Positions 53,966-62,784 of a stretch of DNA of 64,000 bases are shown one piece after another (positions within the stretch are counted from its first letter, which is position 1; every line of letters begins with the position of its first letter). The notes under the pieces are model-generated. The model worked only from the letters and a program-made list of their open reading frames with translations. It searched no databases and had not been told where the DNA came from. The position numbers were made by a program, and so were the translations under genes. Source of the DNA: an uncultured Clostridium sp. (GTDB lineage: Bacteria; Bacillota; Clostridia; Clostridiales; Clostridiaceae); contig NZ_CAKVJA010000006.1 in the NCBI RefSeq assembly GCF_934754925.1, positions 12,944 through 76,943 on the forward strand, given 5' to 3'.

Positions 53966-54367
53966 TTGTACAATTGTGAGATATGTGGAAATAAAGCGGA
54001 TATTCATCATATTATTCATAGGAGTGAAGGTGGTTTTGATATTGAGATAAACTACAAATATTTATGTGCTTTGCATCATAGAGGCAAAAATGGTCCGCAT
54101 CAAAATCAGTTTGTTGATCTTCAATATAAAGTTGATATGCAAACTAAATTGTACAGCATTCTTCCAAAAGAGTATTATTCTCCAAAAGAAATATCACAAA
54201 TTTTAGGTATCCATAATAACTCTTTAAAAAGATTATTAAAAAATCTCAAGAGATATAAGGAAGGATATAAAAAAGATGATATAATCTTTACTTTAATGGG
54301 TTGTGTCAGATATACTGTAGATACTTTAGAGGAGCTAGCTTTAGATTTATTAATAGATGCTCTTTAA
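53966..54367 (+). CDS. HNH-motif protein with C-terminal helix-turn-helix
   Basis: 133 residues from a TTG start seven bases after AAAGGGGG. The N-terminus YNCEICGNKADIHHIIHRSE and YLCALHHRGKNGPHQN show paired cysteines and the His-rich core of small HNH nucleases. The C-terminal half has YYSPKEISQILGIHNNSLKR, a helix-turn-helix. It may be a DNA nuclease or a DNA-binding regulator; similar proteins are scattered in clostridial genomes without assigned roles. It lies between two identical tRNA-Gly genes. Terminator downstream. Confidence 0.8.
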   Translation: MYNCEICGNKADIHHIIHRSEGGFDIEINYKYLCALHHRGKNGPHQNQFVDLQYKVDMQTKLYSILPKEYYSPKEISQILGIHNNSLKRLLKNLKRYKEGYKKDDIIFTLMGCVRYTVDTLEELALDLLIDAL

Positions 54368-54388
54368 TATTAAATTTTTGAAATTATA

Positions 54389-54428
54389 GTAGTATGAAAT
54401 AAGATTTCTTATTCTACTACTTTTTTTT
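54389..54428 (+). terminator. Terminator of the HNH gene
   Basis: AGTAGTA(TG)AAATAAG and CTTATTCTACTACT stem followed by eight T. Confidence 0.85.
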
Positions 54429-54565
54429 GCGATAAATTTACCTGTTATATCTAATACTATAATATTATTTTAACTATTTTAAATTTTATTATAATAAATT
54501 ATTTATAACCCTTCATATTATTCAAGAAGTCATTTTACTAATGTAATATTTTAAGAAAACAAAAA

Positions 54566-54585
54566 AAGCTGTGAAAAACACAGCT
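54566..54585 (-). terminator. Terminator after tRNA-Gly copy 2
   Basis: AAGCTGTG and CACAGCTT stem with a five-base loop, then seven T on the minus strand. Confidence 0.88.
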
Positions 54586-54591
54586 TCAACA

Positions 54592-54665
54592 TGGAGCGGG
54601 TAGTGGGAATCGAACCCACCTTTCCAGCTTGGAAGGCTGGAGTATTACCGATATACGATACCCGC
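54592..54665 (-). tRNA. tRNA-Gly (TCC), copy 2
   Basis: 74 bases with encoded CCA, identical in sequence to copy 1 at 53004-53077, including one or two flanking bases. Confidence 0.93.
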
Positions 54666-54768
54666 ATATTTATTTTTATTAAGTTCCCTTGAACAATTTA
54701 AATTATATTATAATCATTATAGGTTGTCAACATATTTTTTAAAATTTATATAAATATTTTTATTATGA

Positions 54769-54840
54769 AGCGAAAGACGGGACTCGAACCCGCAACGTCC
54801 ACCTTGGGAAGGTGATGCTCTGCCATTGAGCCACTTTCGC
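54769..54840 (-). tRNA. tRNA-Gly (CCC)
   Basis: 72 bases. Acceptor GCGAAAG/CTTTCGC; anticodon loop TTCCCAA gives CCC (Gly, GGG codons). The 3' end is followed by TCA, so CCA is not encoded, unlike the other tRNAs here. Confidence 0.88.
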
Positions 54841-54843
54841 AAA

Positions 54844-54927
54844 TGGTGCAGATGAAGGGAGTCGAACCCTTACACCATTGGCGCTAGATCCTAAGTCTAG
54901 TGCGTCTGCCAATTCCGCCACATCTGC
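54844..54927 (-). tRNA. tRNA-Leu (TAG)
   Basis: 84 bases with encoded CCA. Acceptor GCAGATG/CATCTGC, long variable arm, anticodon loop CTTAGGA in CTAGA...TCTAG gives TAG (Leu). Confidence 0.93.
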
Positions 54928-54984
54928 ATCTACTATTTATATATTACCATATTTTGTAAGAAAATTCAATGTATTTTACTTTTT

Positions 54985-55221
54985 TTATATTCCCATATTA
55001 AGTTGAACAAAAGCTTCTCCTAATGGTTTTCTGAATTCATAAGTATTTCCTCTCTCCTTATCCCCTATTATGAATAATCTTTTATCAGTTATTATCGTAA
55101 ATCTATTAAAAAACTCTTCTCCATTATTTCTCCAATATCTTAATACCCAATGGTTAGACCTACTTGAAAAGTATTGAAGCCAATCATAAGAAGAAAATTC
55201 AATTGAATTATAATTATACAT
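54985..55221 (-). CDS. Small protein of unknown function
   Basis: 78 residues, starting MYNYNSIEFSSYDWLQYFSS after GGAGTGGGTCTT; the frame opens three codons earlier. Aromatic-rich, with HWVLRYWRNNGEEFFNRFTI, then ITDKRLFIIGDKERGNTYEF; the beta-like pattern recalls a small PH-type or sheet domain, but this is weak. No membrane segment. It is upstream of the tRNA-Leu gene on the same strand and divergent from the thrS leader. Confidence 0.7.
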   Translation of the reverse strand: MYNYNSIEFSSYDWLQYFSSRSNHWVLRYWRNNGEEFFNRFTIITDKRLFIIGDKERGNTYEFRKPLGEAFVQLNMGI

Positions 55222-55314
55222 AAGACCCACTCCTTAAACTTTAATTTACTCAATAATATGTTGCTTTACTTAATAATATGACTTATTAGATAAAATATTT
55301 TGCCTTTCGCTTTA

Positions 55315-55343
55315 TTGACATTACAAAGTCATATAATTATAAT
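55315..55343 (+). promoter_or_regulatory. Promoter of the T-box/thrS transcript
   Basis: TTGACA, 17 bases, TATAAT; the leader begins near 55350. Confidence 0.88.
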
Positions 55344-55374
55344 TATTGTTAAGTAAAATTGTAAATTATTTTAA

Positions 55375-55625
55375 TTCGATGAAGAGACGAGTAAATTAAA
55401 CCTTCATTTACAGAGAGAAAATGCATTAGCTGTAAGCATTTTTAAATGAAATTAATTGAAGACTACCTCTGAGAGACTCTAATCAAGTCCGTTGCATCAC
55501 GTTACGATGTTTACTTAAGTGGTCTATTGTAGACAATTAAGGGTGGAACCGCGGGAATTATAATGCTCTCGTCCCTTTTCTATACTGTTTTGTATAAGAA
55601 AAGCGACGAAGAGCTTTTTTTATAC
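55375..55625 (+). ncRNA. T-box leader of thrS with terminator
   Basis: Stem I with AGAGAG and a specifier region GAAGACTACCTCTGAGAG. Either ACT (55462-55464) or ACC (55465-55467) as specifier encodes threonine. The T-box AGGGTGGAACCGCGG is at 55540-55554. The terminator GCTCTCGTCCCTTTTCTATA pairs with TATAAGAAAAGCGACGAAGAGC-like arm and ends in seven T. Uncharged tRNA-Thr should allow readthrough. Confidence 0.96.
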
Positions 55626-55834
55626 AGTAAATTACTATTATATATTTAGGATAAAGATAATTTTATTTAGAGTTAACTTAAAAACAGCTACACAAACACT
55701 TTAACTCTTTTTATTGCTTATTCACTCCTAAATATAAAAAAATTAAACTTATGGTCATATTCAATTAAATAAATAAGTTTAATTAACAAAATAAAATATT
55801 TTTAATTTAACTTGAATGAAGGGAGATATAAAAA
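55626..55834 (+). other. AT-rich stretch between T-box terminator and thrS
   Basis: About 200 bases of AT-rich leader. It contains only the thrS ribosome binding site (GAAGGGAG) at its end; no gene or RNA motif is seen. Confidence 0.6.
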
Positions 55835-57766
55835 ATGATAAAAATTACTTTAAAAGATGGATCAATCAAAGAAGTTGAAAGTGGATCATCAGTTTTAGAC
55901 GTGGCTAAAGCAATAAGCGAAGGTTTAGCAAGAGTTGCTCAATGCGGAATAGTTAATGGTAAGGTTGTAGATTTAAGAACAACTTTAAATGAAGATTGTG
56001 AATTAGAAATTTGTACTTTTGATTCTCAAGAAGGGAAAGATACTGTAAGACACAGTATTTCTCATGTACTTGCAGCTGCAGTTAAAAGATTATTCCCAGA
56101 AGCTAAGATTGCTATTGGACCTGCAATTGCTAACGGATTCTACTATGATTTCGATGTAGAAAAACCTTTTTCTGCTGATGATTTAGAAAAAATCGAAGCT
56201 GAAATGAAAAAAATAATAAAAGAAAATCCTCAAATCGAAAGATTTGAACTTCCTAGAAATGAAGCTTTAGAACTTATGAAGGATGAACCTTACAAAGTTG
56301 AATTAATAACTGATCTTCCAGAAGGTGAAGTTATTTCTTTCTATAAAATAGGTGATTTCACTGACCTTTGTGCAGGACCTCACGTATTATCATTAAAGAA
56401 TATTAAAGCTATTAAACTTATAAGAAGTGCTGGTGCTTACTGGAAAGGTGATGAAAAGAACAAAATGCTTTCTAGAATATACGGAACTGCATTCTTAAAG
56501 AAAGCTGATTTAGATGCTCATTTAGAAGCTTTAGAAGAAGCTAAAAAGAGAGATCATAACAAATTAGGTAGAGAACTTGGAATATTTACTACTGACGAAA
56601 AAGTAGGTCAAGGTCTTCCTCTATTCATGCCTAAGGGAGCTAAATTATTCCAAACTCTTCAAAGATGGATTGAAGATGAAGAAGAAAAGAGAGGTTACGT
56701 TTTAACTAAGACTCCATTTATGTCTAAGAATGACTTATTCGTAGCTTCTGGGCACTGGAGCCACTATAAAGATGGTATGTTTGTATTAGGTGATGAGGAA
56801 AAAGATGCTGAAGTTATGGCGTTAAGACCAATGACTTGCCCATTCCAATTTACTGTTTATAATGCAGAACAACACAGCTATAGAGATCTTCCAATAAGAT
56901 ATGCTGAAACTTCTACTCTATTCAGAAAAGAAGCTTCAGGTGAAATGCATGGTCTTACTAGAGTTAGACAATTCACTTTATCAGAAGGTCATATAATCTG
57001 TACTCCAGAACAATTAGAAGATGAGTTTAAAGAAGTTGTTGATTTAATAAACTATGTTATGGAAACTTTAGGAATCTCTGAAGATATCTCTTACAGATTC
57101 TCTAAATGGGATCCGACAAACACAGAAAAATATATAAATAACCCAGAAGCTTGGGAAGCTACTCAAAACCAAATGAGAACTATCTTAGATCATTTAGGAA
57201 TTGATTATGTTGAAGCTGAAGGTGAAGCAGCATTCTATGGTCCAAAACTTGATATTCAATCTAAGAATGTTCATGGAAAAGAAGATACAATAATCACTGT
57301 TCAAATCGACTTTGCTTTAGGTGAAAGACTTGGTATGACTTATATAGATAAAGATGGTGAAAAGAAAATACCATTTGTTATTCATAGATCATCAATTGGA
57401 TGCTACGAAAGAACTATTGCTACTTTAATTGAAAAGTATGCTGGTGCTTTCCCAACTTGGATGTCTCCAGTTCAAGCTAAAGTTCTTCCACTATCAGATA
57501 AATACGCTGATTATGCTAACGAAGTAGTTAAAACTTTAAGAAGTAATGGTGTTAGAGTTGAAGCTGACCACAGAGTTGAAAAAATTGGTTATAAAATTAG
57601 AGAAGCTAGACTTGAAAGAGTTCCTTATATCTTAGTTGTAGGTGAAAAGGAAGCTGCTAACAATGAAGTTTCTGTAAGAAGCAGAAAGAATGATGATGAA
57701 GGAGCAATGGCTTTAGATGCATTTGTTTCTAGAATCACTTCTGAAATAGCTAATAAAGAAAGATAA
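55835..57766 (+). CDS. thrS: Threonyl-tRNA synthetase
   Basis: 643 residues. Charges tRNA-Thr. TGS domain at the N-terminus (MIKITLKDGSIKEVESGSSV). Editing domain with HSISHVLAAAVKRLFPEA (HxxxH) and LCAGPHVLS. Class II catalytic core: PMTCPFQFTVYNAEQHSYRD (zinc Cys), LPIRYAETSTLFRKEASGEM, VRQFTLSEGHIICTPEQLED and PFVIHRSSIGCYERTIATLI. The C-terminal anticodon-binding domain includes VRVEADHRVEKIGYKIREAR. Threonine-responsive through the T-box. Highly expressed codon use like its neighbours. Confidence 0.99.
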   Translation: MIKITLKDGSIKEVESGSSVLDVAKAISEGLARVAQCGIVNGKVVDLRTTLNEDCELEICTFDSQEGKDTVRHSISHVLAAAVKRLFPEAKIAIGPAIANGFYYDFDVEKPFSADDLEKIEAEMKKIIKENPQIERFELPRNEALELMKDEPYKVELITDLPEGEVISFYKIGDFTDLCAGPHVLSLKNIKAIKLIRSAGAYWKGDEKNKMLSRIYGTAFLKKADLDAHLEALEEAKKRDHNKLGRELGIFTTDEKVGQGLPLFMPKGAKLFQTLQRWIEDEEEKRGYVLTKTPFMSKNDLFVASGHWSHYKDGMFVLGDEEKDAEVMALRPMTCPFQFTVYNAEQHSYRDLPIRYAETSTLFRKEASGEMHGLTRVRQFTLSEGHIICTPEQLEDEFKEVVDLINYVMETLGISEDISYRFSKWDPTNTEKYINNPEAWEATQNQMRTILDHLGIDYVEAEGEAAFYGPKLDIQSKNVHGKEDTIITVQIDFALGERLGMTYIDKDGEKKIPFVIHRSSIGCYERTIATLIEKYAGAFPTWMSPVQAKVLPLSDKYADYANEVVKTLRSNGVRVEADHRVEKIGYKIREARLERVPYILVVGEKEAANNEVSVRSRKNDDEGAMALDAFVSRITSEIANKER

Positions 57767-57773
57767 TTTTACT

Positions 57774-57810
57774 AAACATGATAAGTATATTTTGCTTATC
57801 ATGTTTTTTT
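57774..57810 (+). terminator. Terminator of thrS
   Basis: AAACATGATAAG and CTTATCATGTTT stem with a nine-base loop, then TTTT. Confidence 0.9.
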
Positions 57811-57920
57811 ATTTAATTTTATAATTTTAATATATTGTTTTATATGCAATTAACATAAAATTTATTAATTTGTATATCATTATATATATGAAGTATTTAG
57901 TATAAAAGGATTGATTAATT

Positions 57921-58847
57921 TTGAGATTTAATGAAAATAATAATTTAAAATTAACTAAAGAAGAAATTGAAAATTGTAGACATAAATCCGAAAAAAAGTG
58001 GTATGGAATTCTAGTATTTATTAACTTAATTATAATAATTTCAGTAATAATTTTTTGTATTATAAATATTCATAATTATAATACCTTACCTAATACTTTA
58101 AAAGAATCTTTTTCCGATCCTTCTGCCTATGCAAATGTTGTAATCTCTCCTAGTTCTGCTTTAAGTAATTTTCCAACAGAACTTCAACTACTAATAACAG
58201 GATTAATAGTAATAATTGCTTTTCCTTTTGGAGTAAATCTCTATTATGCAAAATATAGATCTAGAGCAATAAAGATAACTGAAAATAACTTTCCAGAAAT
58301 ATACTATAATATTTCTGAATACTCTAATAAGCTAGGTCTAAAAAAAATACCTGAAGCTTTTTTAATTCAACAAAATGGTGTTATGAATGCTTTTTCTGCA
58401 TTTATAATTCATAAGCAATATATAGAAATAGATAGTGATTTATTTGAAATTGCTTATAGAGAATATAATGATTTAGAATCTATTAATTTTATAATAGCTC
58501 ATGAATTGGCTCATATAAGATATAAGCATGCTACATTTTCTTATAATTTATTTATTTTATTTTCAACTTTAATTCCTATAATAGGAACTACCGCATCTAG
58601 AGCCAGAGAATATAGCTGTGATAGGCTTGCTCAAAAAGTTACTGGTAATAGTGGTGTTGAAGCCATATTTTCTTTATTTGCCGGTAAGCATCTTTATAAG
58701 AAAATTGATGTTTATGATTATATTGAAAATAGTAAGGATATAAAAGGATTTTTTGTATGGTGTAATAATTTAGTAAGTTCTCATCCAATATTACCAAAAA
58801 GAATTAGAGCATTAATTATGGAAAAAGGAAGCGGAGAACTTTATTAG
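57921..58847 (+). CDS. M48-family membrane metallopeptidase (HtpX-like)
   Basis: 308 residues from a TTG start about ten bases after AAAGGA. Two N-terminal membrane segments (WYGILVFINLIIIISVIIFC and LQLLITGLIVIIAFPFGVNL). Zinc site FIIAHELAHIRYKHATF (HExxH), with a later glutamate in SRAREYSCDRLAQKV (ExxxD). QNGVMNAFSAFIIHKQYIEI is typical of M48 proteins, which degrade damaged membrane proteins or process peptides. Substrate unknown. Monocistronic. Confidence 0.9.
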   Translation: MRFNENNNLKLTKEEIENCRHKSEKKWYGILVFINLIIIISVIIFCIINIHNYNTLPNTLKESFSDPSAYANVVISPSSALSNFPTELQLLITGLIVIIAFPFGVNLYYAKYRSRAIKITENNFPEIYYNISEYSNKLGLKKIPEAFLIQQNGVMNAFSAFIIHKQYIEIDSDLFEIAYREYNDLESINFIIAHELAHIRYKHATFSYNLFILFSTLIPIIGTTASRAREYSCDRLAQKVTGNSGVEAIFSLFAGKHLYKKIDVYDYIENSKDIKGFFVWCNNLVSSHPILPKRIRALIMEKGSGELY

Positions 58848-58883
58848 CAAATTACAAATTTTAACCTTAATGAGTTATAAATA

Positions 58884-58926
58884 AGAAAAAAGCTAATGTA
58901 ATCTGCACATTACATTAGCTCTTTTC
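58884..58926. terminator. Bidirectional terminator between M48 gene and rpsD
   Basis: AGCTAATGTAAT and ATTACATTAGCT stem with a six-base loop, A-run before and T-run after on each strand. Confidence 0.88.
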
Positions 58927-59023
58927 CTTTTCACACAACTTATTTAAATTCAACATTGGCTTATAAATAATACAAGATATAATTTTAAGAGAAAATTCTT
59001 CCTTAAAGGAAAGATGATTTTAA

Positions 59024-59620
59024 CTAGTTTTTAGAATAATACTCTACAACTAAAACTTCATTAATTTCTATTGGAACTTCAGTTCTTTGAGGAAGTCTTT
59101 CTAAAACTCCAGAGAAATTAGCTTCATTTTTACTTAAGTATGGTAAAACATTAAGAATATTTGATTCAAAGTTTTCTTTGAACATAGGATTCTTTTGAGA
59201 CTTTTCTCTTAATTTGATTTCATCTCCAACTGAAACATTGAATGATGGAATATCAACTTTTTTACCATTAACTAAAATATGACCATGTACAACCATTTGT
59301 CTTGCTTGTCTTATTGAATTTGCAAAACCTAATCTATAAACTAAATTATCTAATCTGCATTCTAATAAGTTAATTAAAGCATGACCTGTTAATTCTTTTG
59401 ATTTAGATGCTTTTTCAAAGTAGTTAGCAAATTGTTTTTCCATAACTCCATAATAAGCTCTTAATCTTTGCTTTTCTAATAATTGAGTACCATAGTCAGA
59501 AAGTTTTTTATCATTTCTTGCTGTACCCTTGGCTGCTCTTTTCATTGCTTTTGGATGTCCACAAACATTTAAGCCTAATCGTCTGCACTGCTTAAATCTT
59601 GGTCCCATCATCTTTGCCAT
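59024..59620 (-). CDS. rpsD: 30S ribosomal protein S4 (stand-alone copy)
   Basis: 198 residues. Small-subunit assembly protein binding 16S rRNA. MAKMMGPRFKQCRRLGLNVC starts it; the S4 domain reads LECRLDNLVYRLGFANSIRQ, then ARQMVVHGHILVNGKKVDIP. It ends RTEVPIEINEVLVVEYYSKN. It is not next to rpsM, rpsK or rpoA, the usual S4 neighbours in clostridia, so it may be a second S4 gene. It is monocistronic with AAGGAG before the ATG and a bidirectional terminator after. Confidence 0.95.
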   Translation of the reverse strand: MAKMMGPRFKQCRRLGLNVCGHPKAMKRAAKGTARNDKKLSDYGTQLLEKQRLRAYYGVMEKQFANYFEKASKSKELTGHALINLLECRLDNLVYRLGFANSIRQARQMVVHGHILVNGKKVDIPSFNVSVGDEIKLREKSQKNPMFKENFESNILNVLPYLSKNEANFSGVLERLPQRTEVPIEINEVLVVEYYSKN

Positions 59621-59745
59621 ACAATCATCTCCTTAAATTATTTCTAAGCTTGAATATAATATAACATATAATTTCCCTTTTGTAAATGAAAATAATTATC
59701 ATTATCAAATTTTATTTCTTACAAATATACATTTTTTAACCAACA

Positions 59746-59783
59746 ATAAAAGACTGTATAAAAATTAAAATACAGTCTTTTAT
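59746..59783 (-). terminator. Terminator of the metY-hom operon
   Basis: AATAAAAGACTGTAT and ATACAGTCTTTTATT stem with an eight-base loop; T-run on the minus strand. Confidence 0.9.
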
Positions 59784-59795
59784 TTATTTTAGCTA

Positions 59796-61016
59796 CTAAG
59801 CAACTATTAGCCTCTTTGCTTCTTTATAATAATTTTCATTTTTAATTTTCTCAATAAATTTTTCTACATATGCTTCTGAAGTACATTCAATAAAAATTGC
59901 AACTTCTCCTTTTACACTTTTATCTATAATCTTTATATTATTAAAATTTTCTCTACATTTATTTATTGTTTCGTCTATATTTAATGTTTTTATTCTTAAT
60001 ATACAATTGCATGTTTTACTTGCAAACTTAATCACATTTGCTTCTTCTCTACTAAAGCTATAAATATCAGTAAATCTATTATTTATAATATCATTTAAAT
60101 CACTATAGACAGCACTTCCTGTTGGTAATTTTCCAGCACCCTTACCTACAAATAATAACTCCCCTATTTCATCTCCATTTAAAATAACTGCATTAACTTC
60201 ATTATTAATATTAGCTAATATACTTTCTTGATCTACTAATATTGGTTTTACAGATGTATATATTCCCTTTTTACATTTAAAAGATTCTGCTACAAGTTTA
60301 ATTTTACAATTTAACTTACTAGCATATTTAAAATCATTTTCATCTATGTTAGTAATTCCTTCTATTGATATATCACTCCATTGAAACTTTTTATCAAAAG
60401 CTAAGCTTGATAGTATTGCAAGTTTTCTGGCAGCATCGTATCCCATAACATCTGATTCTGGATTAGCTTCTGCAAACCCAAGTTTTTGTGCTTCTTTAAG
60501 TGCCTCTTCATAAGATAAGTTTTCTCTATCCATCTTAGTTAATATAAAATTAGTTGTTCCATTTAGTATTGCCCTTATGCTATTTATCCCATTTCCATAA
60601 AGGCTTTCAGTTAATGGCTTTATTATAGGAATCCCCCCAGCTACTGCAGCTTCAAACTTTAAAGAAACATTATTCTCCTTAGCTAATTGAAATAATTCAT
60701 GACCAAATGTAGCTATTAAATCCTTATTAGCTGTAACTACATGCTTCTTTAATGATAATGCATTTTTAACATAATCATAAGCTGGATGAAGACCACCTAT
60801 AACTTCTATTACAACATCACTTTCTGCAGAAAAAAACTCCTCTACACTAGTAGTAATAACTTCTTTATGAATTGAATCAATATGTTTTTCTTTATTCTTC
60901 ACTAAAATACTTGTTATAATTATTTCATTTTTTCTATGGTTTTCCCTATTTTTATCTATTAATTCAATAAGCCCACTACCTACTACTCCATATCCCATAA
61001 TAGCTACTTTAGTCAT
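59796..61016 (-). CDS. hom: Homoserine dehydrogenase
   Basis: 406 residues. Reduces aspartate semialdehyde to homoserine for methionine and threonine. VAIMGYGVVGSGLIELIDKN is the NAD(P) site; VVTANKDLIATFGHELF, EAAVAGGIPIIKPLTESL, ILNGTTNFILTKMDRE and GFAEANPESDVMGYDAARKL are the catalytic core. A C-terminal ACT-type region (LRIKTLNIDETINKCRENFN) suggests feedback control. The start is the ATG after GGAGGAATAATT; the frame opens six codons earlier. It follows metY by 21 bases under the SAM riboswitch. A second, similar gene is cut by the right edge. Confidence 0.97.
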   Translation of the reverse strand: MTKVAIMGYGVVGSGLIELIDKNRENHRKNEIIITSILVKNKEKHIDSIHKEVITTSVEEFFSAESDVVIEVIGGLHPAYDYVKNALSLKKHVVTANKDLIATFGHELFQLAKENNVSLKFEAAVAGGIPIIKPLTESLYGNGINSIRAILNGTTNFILTKMDRENLSYEEALKEAQKLGFAEANPESDVMGYDAARKLAILSSLAFDKKFQWSDISIEGITNIDENDFKYASKLNCKIKLVAESFKCKKGIYTSVKPILVDQESILANINNEVNAVILNGDEIGELLFVGKGAGKLPTGSAVYSDLNDIINNRFTDIYSFSREEANVIKFASKTCNCILRIKTLNIDETINKCRENFNNIKIIDKSVKGEVAIFIECTSEAYVEKFIEKIKNENYYKEAKRLIVA

Positions 61017-61037
61017 AATTATTCCTCCACTCAATTC

Positions 61038-62315
61038 TTATATAGCTTTTAATGATTGGCTAATATCATTAATTAAATCTTTTGCATCCTCTATTCCTAC
61101 AGAAAGTCTTAATAAATCTGGTGTAACACCACTTGCCAACAATTCTTCTTCATTTAGCTGACTATGACTTGTAGTTGCTGGATGTAAAAGACAACTTCTT
61201 GCATCCCCTAATGTTACTGCTAGAGCAATTACCTTTAATCCTCTACTAAATTCCTTAGCTTCTTCTATTCCACCCTTAACTCCGAATGTTAAAAGTCCAC
61301 TTGCTCCACCTTTAAGATACTTTTTAGCTAAATCATAATATTTGCTTCCTTCAAGTAATGGATAATTAACCCATGATATTTTATCTTGAGTTTTTAACCA
61401 GTTAGCTATTTCTAAAGCATTTTTAGAATGTCTTTCCATTCTTAAATGCAGTGTTTCTAAACCTAAATTAGTTAAATAAGCATTAAACGGACTCATACAT
61501 GCCCCTAAATCTCTTAAAATAGTAACTCTAAGCTTTACTATATATGCTGCTTGTCCAAAAGTCTCAACATACTTTATTCCATGATAACTTTCATCTGGCG
61601 TTGTAAAGTCAGAAAATCCACCACTTGTCCAATCAAAGTTACCTCCATCTACAACTATTCCACCTATAGTTTGTGCATGTCCTTCTGAATACTTTGTTGT
61701 TGAGTGTACAACTATGTTTGCCCCATGTTCAAATGGATTGCAATGATAAGGTGTTGCTACAGTATTGTCTACAATAAATGGAACCTTAATTTTCCTAGAA
61801 ACTGAAGCAAACTTGTCAAAATCTAAAACATTTAATCCTGGATTCCCTATTGTTTCCCCATAAATTGCTTTTGTATTTTCCCTTGCCTTAGATAATATTT
61901 CTTCTTCTGATGCATCTGGATCAACAAAAGAAACTTCTATTCCTAAATTTTTTAAATGAACTGTAAATAAATTAACTGTTCCACCATATAACGATGTTAC
62001 AGAAATAATGTGATCTCCTGCCTTACAAATATTTAAAATTGCATAAAGAATAGCTGACTGTCCTGAAGCTGTTGCAACTGCTCCAATTCCCCCCTCTAAT
62101 TTTGCATACTTTTCTTCTAATGCCCCAACTGTTGGATTAGAAATTCTACTATATAAATGACCATCTTCTTTTAATGCGAATAATGCTTCTAATGTGTCTG
62201 GATCATCATACTTATAAGTTGCACTTTGATAAATAGGTAAAACTCTTGGCTCACCTGACTTTGGTGAATATCCCCCATGAATTCCTAATGTTCCTTTTCC
62301 TAAATTGATTGCCAT
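61038..62315 (-). CDS. metY: O-acetylhomoserine aminocarboxypropyltransferase (sulfhydrylase)
   Basis: 425 residues, PLP enzyme of the Cys/Met metabolism family. Makes homocysteine from O-acetylhomoserine and sulfide. LGKGTLGIHGGYSPKSGEPR, LYSRISNPTVGALEEKYAKL, ASGQSAILYAILNICKAGDH, and VVHSTTKYSEGHAQTIGGIV (PLP lysine in STTKY) are typical; GDARSCLLHPATTSHSQLNE is the C-terminal signature. The length, longer than cystathionine gamma-synthases (~390), fits MetY. SAM riboswitch directly upstream; hom follows. Confidence 0.97.
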   Translation of the reverse strand: MAINLGKGTLGIHGGYSPKSGEPRVLPIYQSATYKYDDPDTLEALFALKEDGHLYSRISNPTVGALEEKYAKLEGGIGAVATASGQSAILYAILNICKAGDHIISVTSLYGGTVNLFTVHLKNLGIEVSFVDPDASEEEILSKARENTKAIYGETIGNPGLNVLDFDKFASVSRKIKVPFIVDNTVATPYHCNPFEHGANIVVHSTTKYSEGHAQTIGGIVVDGGNFDWTSGGFSDFTTPDESYHGIKYVETFGQAAYIVKLRVTILRDLGACMSPFNAYLTNLGLETLHLRMERHSKNALEIANWLKTQDKISWVNYPLLEGSKYYDLAKKYLKGGASGLLTFGVKGGIEEAKEFSRGLKVIALAVTLGDARSCLLHPATTSHSQLNEEELLASGVTPDLLRLSVGIEDAKDLINDISQSLKAI

Positions 62316-62463
62316 AAATAAATCCCCCTTTTAGTAAGTTAGAAGTTTTTAGATTTTCTTACTATACTTCTACCTTCATTTAATTTTTATACTTATTGCT
62401 CTTTTATTAATAGATAACAAACAATATTAATAATTATCCAAAATGCCCTAATTTGGTGTACAA

Positions 62464-62507
62464 AAAAAGCTATTTCTTATTATCCTTTATAGATAATGAG
62501 AAATAGC
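62464..62507 (-). terminator. S-box-controlled terminator before metY
   Basis: GCTATTTCT(C)ATTAT and ATAAT(A)AGAAATAGC form a long stem; the minus strand then has seven T. Confidence 0.9.
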
Positions 62508-62521
62508 TAAATAAGCTTATT

Positions 62522-62712
62522 TATTAATATATACTCTCATTTCTCAGGTTAAACCTGCAGGATTTAGCACCAACATCAATCAGCTACAAATTTCAAGTAA
62601 TAAGTTTCAAGTTATTTAAAAACTTTATTATTAACTATTCACTTGCCACTTGTCACTTACGACAGGTTGCTAGGTTTCTCAGGGCCAGTCCCTCCACCAT
62701 TCTTAATAAAAG
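62522..62712 (-). ncRNA. SAM-I (S-box) riboswitch of metY-hom
   Basis: The minus strand shows GGTGGAGGGACTGGCCCTGA, GAAACCTAGCAACC ... GGTGCTAAATCCTGCAGG and GAAATGAGAG, the S-box core. P1 pairs TTTATTAA with TTAATAAA. P3 is again about 93 bases with repeats like those of the metT S-box. Confidence 0.96.
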
Positions 62713-62737
62713 ATTTGTTATTTAATTTATTATCTTT

Positions 62738-62765
62738 ATTATACATATATGGAATATTATTTCAA
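62738..62765 (-). promoter_or_regulatory. Promoter of the metY-hom transcript
   Basis: TTGAAA, 16 bases, TATAAT on the minus strand. Confidence 0.75.
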
Positions 62766-62784
62766 GTATTTTGATTTATTTTTT

